A stretch of DNA of 34,768 nt from Phenylobacterium parvum (lineage in GTDB: Bacteria; Pseudomonadota; Alphaproteobacteria; Caulobacterales; Caulobacteraceae), in assembly GCA_029977805.1 (NCBI GenBank), contig JAPOKE010000012.1, forward strand, positions 1 through 34,768, in the 5' to 3' direction. The stretch's first letter is position 1, and every line of letters starts with the position of its first letter. Positions 8,218 to 14,192 of this stretch are shown piece after piece. A program made the position numbers and the translations under genes. The notes below the pieces were generated by a model that did no database searches, was not told the DNA's origin, and was given only the letters and a program-made list of their open reading frames with translations.

Positions 8218-9387
8218 ATGCTGCAAGTTGATCCGAGGTCGGGGGGCTTTCCGTCCGCCTCCGGGGCGCCGTCGGGACGACTGCCCGTGGCCGCGCCATC
8301 CCTGCCCTCCGCCGACCGGATTTCGCCCTACCTGCAGCGGATCGACGCGTCGGGCTGGTATTCGAATTTCGGACCCCTCGTCCAGGAACTCGAATCCCGG
8401 CTCGCGGCCCGGTTCGAGGCGCCGACAGAGGTTGTCACGGTCACCAACGGCACCCTCGGCCTCACCCTCGCCCTTCTGGCGCTTGAGCTTCCGGCCGGCG
8501 CCGTCTGCGCGGTGCCGTCCTGGACCTTCGTGGCGACCGCCCATGCGGTCCTCATGGCGGGACTCACGCCGTGGTTCGTCGATGTCGGGCCCGACCATGG
8601 CGAACTGACGCCGGACCTTCTGGCCGAGGCCCTGCCGCGGGCTCCCGGGCCCGTAGTCGCGGCGCTGCCCGTCTCCGTCATGGGGCGACCGGTCGACGCC
8701 CGGGCCTGGGCGACCTTTGGCGACCGGACGGGCGTCCGGGTGATCCTCGACGCGGCGGCGGGGTTCGACGGCGTCGACCGGGCGCCCGTCCCGGTCATGG
8801 TCAGCCTCCACGCCACCAAGGTGCTCGGGATCGGCGAAGGCGCCTTCCTCGCGACCGAGGACCCGGGCCTCGCCCGGCGATGGCGGGCCCTGACGAACTT
8901 CGCCTTCATGGGCGATCGGACGGCCCGCTTCCCGGCCACGAACGCAAAGCTCAGCGAATACGCCGCTGCCGTGGGCCTTGCGGCCCTCGACGTCTGGCCG
9001 GAGACCCGGGACAGGTACTTCGCCGTGGCGCGACGCCTGCGGATCGCCCTCTCCGACGAGCCCCGTGTCGGGTTCCAGGCGGGCTGGGGCCTGGACTGGA
9101 TCTCCAGCACCTGCCTCGTGTCCCTGCCACAGGGCTCGGCCGACGCGGTCGAGGCTGTTCTTCTTGGACACGGGGTCGAGACCCGCCGGTGGTGGGGCGC
9201 CGGCTGTCACGCCGCCCCCGCCTTCGCCGGCTGTCCGGCGGACAGGCTCGAAACCACCCTCAGGCTCGCCCGCTCGGGGCTGGGCGTCCCGTTCTCCGCC
9301 CATCTGCAGCCCGACCAGATCAACCGGGTGGCCCGTGCGCTCAAGCTGGCGGTGGCCCGCGCCGGCGTCGAAAGGACCTCCGCGTGA
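8218..9387 (+). CDS. DegT/DnrJ/EryC1/StrS-type PLP aminotransferase
   Basis: The 389-residue protein matches the fold-type I sugar aminotransferases that convert a keto sugar nucleotide to an amino sugar with PLP. The entry motif is WYSNFGPLVQELE (48-60), and the phosphate-binding region is TNGTLGL (76-82). The cofactor-contacting Asp is in ILDAAAGFDG (Asp178), the Schiff-base lysine is in SLHATKVLGIGEG (Lys201), and the conserved NAKLSEYAAAVGLAAL segment follows. All key residues are present, so it should be active and is not a dehydratase-type variant lacking the Lys. The ATG has GGAG five bases upstream. Its stop overlaps the next GTG start by 4 bp, so it forms a two-gene operon with the glycosyltransferase. 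Confidence 0.87.
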   Translation: MLQVDPRSGGFPSASGAPSGRLPVAAPSLPSADRISPYLQRIDASGWYSNFGPLVQELESRLAARFEAPTEVVTVTNGTLGLTLALLALELPAGAVCAVPSWTFVATAHAVLMAGLTPWFVDVGPDHGELTPDLLAEALPRAPGPVVAALPVSVMGRPVDARAWATFGDRTGVRVILDAAAGFDGVDRAPVPVMVSLHATKVLGIGEGAFLATEDPGLARRWRALTNFAFMGDRTARFPATNAKLSEYAAAVGLAALDVWPETRDRYFAVARRLRIALSDEPRVGFQAGWGLDWISSTCLVSLPQGSADAVEAVLLGHGVETRRWWGAGCHAAPAFAGCPADRLETTLRLARSGLGVPFSAHLQPDQINRVARALKLAVARAGVERTSA

Positions 9388-10856
9388 AGCTCGAAGACCT
9401 GCTGCTCGAGGGCGCCCAGCCGACCTATGCCGACAGCATCCGCACGATCGCCGCCCGCTGGGAAGCGCTGCTCGGTCCGGATTTCATGGAGGGGCGGGAC
9501 CCGGAAGACCTGCAGGCCTGCGTCGTGGCCGCCATCGAGTCGGACGGGCTCGCGGACGATGCGGTCCTGGCGGTGGCGGGCGACCTCGCCAGCCTCGCCT
9601 GGTGGCGGGGCCCTGCCCTTCCCGACGAACTCAGGGGGCGGCTCAACCGGGTGACGCGGGGCATCCTGACCCGGGTCTCCGACGGACTGCAGATGGAACC
9701 GCGGCCCCTGCCCCGGAGCCGGCTGAGGCGCGCCCACGTGATCCTTGCCGGGAACCTTCTGGACCCGGCCCATTCCCCGTCCTCCGGGGCGATCGACTAT
9801 GCGGCGGCGCTGGCCATGGATCCCCAGGTCGATCGGGTGGAGATCGTTCACTCCGGCGGCGTCACCCCGGCGATGAAGGCCTACATCGAGACCCGGCTCG
9901 GGAAGTTCCCGGCGTCGAAGGGACTCGCCCTTGTCTCAACCCGGGACAACCCGGACTTCCTGGTGGACATACTTGGTCGAGGCCCCTGCACCTTCCATGT
10001 CTGGTGCGAGCCGGCCCTCTCGCCTGTGACCAGCGTCGTCAGCAGGCTGGGCCCAACCCTGATGTTCACCTGCGCCGACGAGCCGCCGGTCCAGTTCGCC
10101 GACGTCTACTGGTACTTCCAGCAGGAAGACCGTGTCCGCCGGCTTTGGGCGGCCCAAGGCGCGCCGCAGGCCTTCATTGACCGGTATGTCCGACTGGCGT
10201 CCGGACCCTGCCTGGACGGCCCCCGGCCCGAACCCCTCCTGCGGCGGGAGCTTGGACTGTCCGAGGACGCCTTCGTCATCGCAACGGTCGGCAACCGGCT
10301 CGCGGTGGAGATGGACGAGGCCTACATCACCGGGGTCGAGCTGGCGATCCGCGATCGCCCCCAGTGCGTCTGGATGGTCGTCGGCGGCCTCCCGGACTAC
10401 CTGTCGACCGCCTTCGAGGAGGTCCTCGGCCGCCGCTTCCTGCACGTGCCCTATTCCCACCAGCTCGACAGGCTGATGACTACGGTCGATGTCTTCGCCA
10501 ATCCCTTCCGGACCGGCGGCGGGAACAGCGCCAACCTGGCGCTCGGCGCAGGCGCGGCGGTCCTGTCCCTCAGCCAGGGCGACGTCTCGGCCCTCATCCC
10601 GGACAGCTTCGTCGCCGGCGATGTCGACGAGTACTTCCGCTATCTCGACTTCCTCATGGACTCGCCGGAGTTCCTCTCGGCCGTGAAGGCCGAGCAGGGC
10701 GCGCACAACGCCCGGATGCGCGACCAGGCCCTCTTCCTGAAGGAGGTCCAGGGCCTGGTCCGCCTCGCTGCGGACCGGTATGAGGCCCGGGGCTGCGGCG
10801 CGCCGCTCTCGGAGACGGTGTTCGCCCCCCAGGCGACGCTCGCGGCGACCGGCTGA
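9384..10856 (+). CDS. GT-B fold glycosyltransferase, SPINDLY/OGT-like C-terminus
   Basis: This 490-residue protein is probably a glycosyltransferase. The C-terminal domain shows a nucleotide-sugar binding pattern: FVIATVGNR, then WMVVGGLPDY, then the segment DVFANPFRTGGGNSANLAL followed by a GD(V)SALIP loop. This resembles the end of family 41 (SPINDLY/O-GlcNAc-transferase) catalytic domains, though no TPR repeats precede it. The N-terminal 130 residues are mostly helical and unassigned. The GTG start at 9384 overlaps the aminotransferase stop (GTGA) and has AGGA seven bases upstream. An open frame continues upstream but only through the aminotransferase gene. It would transfer the sugar made by the neighbouring enzymes. 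Whether the acceptor is a protein such as flagellin or a polysaccharide is not visible. Confidence 0.75.
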   Translation: MKLEDLLLEGAQPTYADSIRTIAARWEALLGPDFMEGRDPEDLQACVVAAIESDGLADDAVLAVAGDLASLAWWRGPALPDELRGRLNRVTRGILTRVSDGLQMEPRPLPRSRLRRAHVILAGNLLDPAHSPSSGAIDYAAALAMDPQVDRVEIVHSGGVTPAMKAYIETRLGKFPASKGLALVSTRDNPDFLVDILGRGPCTFHVWCEPALSPVTSVVSRLGPTLMFTCADEPPVQFADVYWYFQQEDRVRRLWAAQGAPQAFIDRYVRLASGPCLDGPRPEPLLRRELGLSEDAFVIATVGNRLAVEMDEAYITGVELAIRDRPQCVWMVVGGLPDYLSTAFEEVLGRRFLHVPYSHQLDRLMTTVDVFANPFRTGGGNSANLALGAGAAVLSLSQGDVSALIPDSFVAGDVDEYFRYLDFLMDSPEFLSAVKAEQGAHNARMRDQALFLKEVQGLVRLAADRYEARGCGAPLSETVFAPQATLAATG

Positions 10857-10860
10857 GCCG

Positions 10861-10881
10861 CCCCCGGCTTGGGGCCGGGGG
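10861..10881. terminator. GC-rich hairpin between convergent genes
   Basis: CCCCCGGC (10861-10868) pairs perfectly with GCCGGGGG (10874-10881) around a five-base loop. It begins four bases after the glycosyltransferase stop and ends ten bases before the stop of the convergent SDR gene. It could terminate transcription from both sides. There is no T-tract, so it is only terminator-like. Confidence 0.5.
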
Positions 10882-10891
10882 ACGGCCCCGC

Positions 10892-11689
10892 TCAGAGGGC
10901 GAAGGTAAAGCCGCCGTTCACCGGATAGACTTGGCCGGTGATCCAGCTCGAGGCGTCCGACGACAGGAAGAGCACCATGTTGGCCACGTCGTCCGGGCGG
11001 CCAGGGCGACGGATGATGTACTTCTCCATCTGCCGCTTCAGGCGCTCGGGGTCGCCGTTCAGGGTCCGCTCCACCGCCGGGGTGGCGGTCAGGGCGATGG
11101 CCACGGAGTTGGCTGTAATCCCGTGGCGTCCCAGGGTGCGGGCCACCGAGCGCATGAAGCCCGCGGCGCCCGCCTTGCCGGCGGCGTAGATCTCCATGTT
11201 GGCGTCGCCCCAGCGGCCGGCGTCGGAGATGATGGTGACGATCCGCCCCGGCGCCTGGCGCTGGATCATGCCGGGGATCACCGCCCCGGTGCAGTTGATG
11301 ACCCCGTAGAGGTTCACGCCCAGGAAGGTCTGCCAGGCCTCGGGGCCGGTCTCCCAGAAGGGCAGGCGGGCGTCGGCCGAGGGGGTCGCCCCGGCGTTGC
11401 CTGCATTGTTGACCAGGACGCCGATGGCGCCGAGGTCAGCGCTCGCCTTGGCCACCATCTCCTTAACGGCGGCCTGGTTGGACACGTCGCACTGCAGGGC
11501 CAGGGCCTTGCCCCCGGCGGCGCGGATCTCCTCGGCCACCGCCTCTGCGCGCTCAAGGACGTAGTCGTTCACCACCACGCCGCCGCTGTTGGCCGCACCG
11601 CCCAGGTGCAGGGCGATCTGCCGCCCCACGCCCTGTCCAGCGCCGGTCACCAGGGCCACGCGGCCGCCAAGGTCCAGAATATCGGTCAT
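10892..11689 (-). CDS. Short-chain dehydrogenase/reductase (SDR)
   Basis: This 265-residue classical SDR has the cofactor motif TGAGQGVG (15-22), NNAG (94-97) and the catalytic set Ser155, Tyr168 and Lys172 (YAAGK). It ends with the usual C-terminal GQVYPVNGGF. It should catalyse NAD(P)-dependent oxidation or reduction of an alcohol/ketone in the cytoplasm. It resembles the 3-oxoacyl-ACP reductase/acyl-CoA dehydrogenase-like SDRs, but the substrate cannot be told. ATG 11689 is preceded by GGAGGAG five bases upstream; the frame stays open further but without support. It stands alone on its strand, downstream of and co-directional with the phosphatase/ADP-ribosylglycohydrolase gene to its left by 96 bp in genome order, with its own presumed promoter in that gap. 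Confidence 0.87.
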   Translation of the reverse strand: MTDILDLGGRVALVTGAGQGVGRQIALHLGGAANSGGVVVNDYVLERAEAVAEEIRAAGGKALALQCDVSNQAAVKEMVAKASADLGAIGVLVNNAGNAGATPSADARLPFWETGPEAWQTFLGVNLYGVINCTGAVIPGMIQRQAPGRIVTIISDAGRWGDANMEIYAAGKAGAAGFMRSVARTLGRHGITANSVAIALTATPAVERTLNGDPERLKRQMEKYIIRRPGRPDDVANMVLFLSSDASSWITGQVYPVNGGFTFAL

Positions 11690-11770
11690 CTTGTCTCCTC
11701 CCTCGCTCCAGCGGGTCGGCCACATCCTAGATCGGCTTTGCCTGCGAGGGGAAACCGGATTCGCCGCCCC

Positions 11771-11794
11771 GGATCAGGACCGGGATCAGGACCG
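11771..11794. repeat. 12-bp perfect tandem duplication at a gene end
   Basis: GGATCAGGACCG occurs twice head to tail (11771-11782 and 11783-11794), across the stop codon of the ADP-ribosylglycohydrolase fusion gene. Because the unit is 12 bp the frame is kept, and each copy carries an in-frame TGA on the minus strand. The protein end is not altered. Confidence 0.85.
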
Positions 11795-13312
11795 GGGCCA
11801 GCGACCGGCGATCTCGACCAGGGCCTCGAAGACGTCCAGGCCCTGGATCCATTCGAGGGGCAGGCCGTAGAGCCCCTCTTCCGCCCCCCGGATGTTGCCG
11901 GCGATGGCGGCGGTGGAGTCCGAGTCCCCGTCGTGGTTGGCGCCGATCCTCAGGGTGTCGACCAGGTCCTCGCCCCGCAGGGCGGCGAACAGGCCGATGG
12001 CCAGGGCTTCCTCGCCGGTCCAGCCCTCGCCGAGCCGGGAGATGGCCTCGGCGTCGCTGATGCGATCCCGGCCCGCCAGGTCCACGGCCCGGTCGGTGAC
12101 CTCAAGCGTCTCCCCGGCGCCTTCCCAGGCGGCCAGCAGCCTGCGGACCTCTTCCCACGACCGGTCAAGGGGCTCGCCCTCCATCAGCAGGGCCACGAGG
12201 GCGGCGAGGGCGCCGGCCGGCAGGTAGCCGGAAGGATGGCCGTGGGTGAGGGCCGCCCCGCGGACCCCCAGCTCGAAGGCCGCCTGGGGGGAGATCCCCG
12301 GCAGCAGGCCTGCGGGCGCGGCCCGCATGACGCCGCCGCATCCCTTGGAGTCGTTGATCCGCCGGACGAGGTCGCCCTTGCCGCCGGCCCGGAGGGCGGA
12401 GAGGCAGGTGGTCCCGGGCGCCCGGCGCGTCCAGAGGGCGGGGTGGGCGAGCAGTCCCTTCCGGCCGGGCCGGAAGACGCCCTCCTGGGTCTCGAGCCAG
12501 TCGAGGAAGGCCAGGCGCTGTGCGGCGGTGCGCGCCTCCACGGTCGGCTCGGCCGCCTCGATCAGGCCCTGGGCCGCGAACAGGGTCATCTGGGTGTCGT
12601 CGCTGACCAGGATCCGGCCGGCGGCGTCGGTCTGGGGCTCGAGGATTCCCTGCTCCCCGAACTTCCGGGTGATGTCGTTCCGGCGGAGGAACTCCACGGT
12701 GTAGCCGAGGGCGTCGCCGATCGCCCCGCCGGCGAGGCAGGCCAGGCGCCGCGACGTCCGCTCGGGGTCCTCGTCGGTCGCCCTGACCGAGAGGACGTGG
12801 CGCTCCTGGGGTTCGGTCTCCACGGTTCCCTGCCGGGCCGCCCGCACCCGCCGGAGCGCGGCCTCCGGGGCCTCGCCGAGCTCCGCCAGCAGCCGGCTCG
12901 CCACCAGGCCCGTCCGCCCGAGGCCGCCCCGGCAGTGCAGGAGGACCCGCCCGCCCCGCACCAGGAGGTCCCGAAGCTCCGCCCCGGCGAAGGTCCAGGC
13001 CTGCTCGAAGCGCGCGTCCGGCGCCTTCAGGTCGCGGATCGGAAGGTGCCGCCATTCGAGGCCGGCCTCCCGCACCCGCTCGCCGAGCCTTGGGGTCTCC
13101 AGCAGGAAGAACTCGTCGGCCTCGATCAGGGTGACGACCACGGTCGGCCGCCAGGCGCTGATCACTGCAATGTCCGCGTCCAGGTCCCGGTCCCAACGGC
13201 CTCCGAAATGGCTCGGGCCCTTCTTCCCCGGGGAGAGGGTCATTCCGATCCAGCCGGGTCCGGCGCTCACGGAATCGATCTTCAGGGGATGGGACAGGCT
13301 CGTACGGATCAA
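11786..13312 (-). CDS. Dual-specificity-type phosphatase fused to ADP-ribosylglycohydrolase
   Basis: This is a two-domain protein of 508 residues. Residues about 10-175 form a cysteine phosphatase of the CDKN3/dual-specificity type, with P-loop HCRGGLGRTG (126-135; Cys127, Arg133) and the likely general acid Asp94. Residues about 185-505 form an ADP-ribosylglycohydrolase (DraG/ARH) domain, with GGAIGDALG (195-203) and metal-binding SDDT (237-240) and HDGDSDS (460-466). Key residues of both halves are present. ARH enzymes cleave ADP-ribose from proteins or small molecules; the phosphatase could act on a phosphorylated ADP-ribose product or on a modified protein. The TTG start at 13312 is supported by GAGGAG six bases upstream. 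A promoter with TTGACA and TAATTT lies just before it. It is divergent from a NrtR-like Nudix regulator. Joint action on ADP-ribose is inference. Confidence 0.88.
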   Translation of the reverse strand: MIRTSLSHPLKIDSVSAGPGWIGMTLSPGKKGPSHFGGRWDRDLDADIAVISAWRPTVVVTLIEADEFFLLETPRLGERVREAGLEWRHLPIRDLKAPDARFEQAWTFAGAELRDLLVRGGRVLLHCRGGLGRTGLVASRLLAELGEAPEAALRRVRAARQGTVETEPQERHVLSVRATDEDPERTSRRLACLAGGAIGDALGYTVEFLRRNDITRKFGEQGILEPQTDAAGRILVSDDTQMTLFAAQGLIEAAEPTVEARTAAQRLAFLDWLETQEGVFRPGRKGLLAHPALWTRRAPGTTCLSALRAGGKGDLVRRINDSKGCGGVMRAAPAGLLPGISPQAAFELGVRGAALTHGHPSGYLPAGALAALVALLMEGEPLDRSWEEVRRLLAAWEGAGETLEVTDRAVDLAGRDRISDAEAISRLGEGWTGEEALAIGLFAALRGEDLVDTLRIGANHDGDSDSTAAIAGNIRGAEEGLYGLPLEWIQGLDVFEALVEIAGRWPRS

Positions 13313-13348
13313 GGGCGACTCCTCAGGTTGACGATCACGACTCCAATG

Positions 13349-13369
13349 TTAGTGTGCAAATTACACATA
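13349..13369. promoter_or_regulatory. Operator-like dyad, copy 1 (GTGT-N7-ACAC)
   Basis: TTAGTGT, seven bases, then ACACATA. The four inner base pairs of each arm are perfectly symmetric. It covers the -10 region of the leftward promoter. A second copy with the same spacing lies 25 bp to the right. A winged-helix NrtR-like regulator is encoded next to it, so this is its likely binding site. Confidence 0.65.
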
Positions 13370-13386
13370 CCACTTCGTGTTGTCAA
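13358..13386 (-). promoter_or_regulatory. Sigma70-type promoter for the phosphatase/ADP-ribosylglycohydrolase gene
   Basis: On the minus strand, TTGACA (13386-13381) and TAATTT (13363-13358) are separated by exactly 17 bases. This is a near-consensus promoter in an otherwise GC-rich window. Transcription would begin near 13350, giving a leader of about 40 bases that includes the GAGGAG ribosome binding site. Both dyads overlap the promoter elements, so binding should repress it. Confidence 0.65.
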
Positions 13387-13394
13387 TACACTAA
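13374..13394. promoter_or_regulatory. Operator-like dyad, copy 2 (GTGT-N7-ACAC)
   Basis: TTCGTGT, seven bases, then ACACTAA. It overlaps the -35 element of the leftward promoter and ends one base before the ATG of the regulator gene. Its right arm also forms a perfect 10-bp inverted repeat (ACACTAACAT, 13388-13397) with the left arm of copy 1 (ATGTTAGTGT, 13346-13355). Confidence 0.65.
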
Positions 13395-13395
13395 C

Positions 13396-14079
13396 ATGGC
13401 TCCCACACCCAGCACGCCGGGCCCGGCCTATGCCTACGCCTATCCGCGGCCGGCCGTCGCCACGGACGTCGTCATCCTGCGCCTCCACGCCCGGGGGCTC
13501 CAGGCCCTGCTGGTCCGGCGCGGCGGCGAGCCCTTCCTGGGCCGCTGGGCCCTCCCGGGCGGCTTCCTCCAGGAGACGGAGGACCTCGACGCCTGCGCCC
13601 GCCGCGAGACCGAGGAGGAGACCGGGGTCCGGCCCGGCCGGATCCTCCAGTTCGCCAACTTCAGCCGTCCCGACCGCGACCCCCGCGGGCGCGTCATCTC
13701 GGTAGCCTACCTCGCGCTCATACGCGCGGAAGATGTCCGGCTTGAGGCGGGGACGGACGCCGCCGAGGCCGCCTGGCGCGGGCTCGACGCGGCCCGGGAC
13801 CTGGCCTTCGACCACGACCTCATCCTCGCATCCGCGCTGGAGCGCCTCTCCGCCGAGGTCCGTGCGGACCCCGCCTTCGTCCTTCCCCTCCTGCCGCCGG
13901 CCTTCACCCTGGCCCGCCTCCAGTCCGCCGTCGAGGTGGTCCTGGGGCGTCCCGTGGACAAGCGGAACTTCCGCAAGCAGGTGGAGGAGTCCGGACGGAT
14001 CGTCGCCCTGGACGCCTTCGAGCGGGGCGCCCACCGGCCCGCGCGGCTCTTCGCCTCGGCGCCCGGGCCCGAGGCATGA
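13396..14079 (+). CDS. NrtR-like transcriptional regulator (Nudix domain plus winged helix)
   Basis: The 227-residue protein has a Nudix domain followed by a C-terminal winged helix. The Nudix box runs from Gly56 to Val78 and fits Gx5Ex7REUxEExGU, with Glu62, Arg70, Glu71, Glu74 and Glu75 present; only the first U position is Thr. Residues about 168-227 match the NrtR-type DNA-binding domain (FTLARLQSAVEVVLGRPVDKRNFRKQV). NrtR proteins repress NAD metabolism genes and respond to ADP-ribose or NAD-related ligands. The intact box suggests this one may also hydrolyse a nucleotide sugar. ATG 13396 has no Shine-Dalgarno sequence and lies inside the operator arm; a GTG at 13354 in frame is less likely because it falls within the dyad. 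Self-regulation together with the divergent ADP-ribosylglycohydrolase gene is expected. Confidence 0.85.
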   Translation: MAPTPSTPGPAYAYAYPRPAVATDVVILRLHARGLQALLVRRGGEPFLGRWALPGGFLQETEDLDACARRETEEETGVRPGRILQFANFSRPDRDPRGRVISVAYLALIRAEDVRLEAGTDAAEAAWRGLDAARDLAFDHDLILASALERLSAEVRADPAFVLPLLPPAFTLARLQSAVEVVLGRPVDKRNFRKQVEESGRIVALDAFERGAHRPARLFASAPGPEA

Positions 14080-14192
14080 CGACGCCCGCCTGATTCTTCC
14101 CCCGCCCGCGTCAAGGACCTTGAATTCCCGGCACGGGGACCCGAGAAGTGAAACAGGGTCCGGAGGGGCCCGGCTTCGGGGGGGCGAGTTCC

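Noticed and set aside
10931-13705. 924-codon plus-strand frame opposite the SDR and phosphatase/ADP-ribosylglycohydrolase genes
   Set aside because: There are no recognisable domains, and it contradicts two well-supported minus-strand genes and the promoter at 13358-13386.
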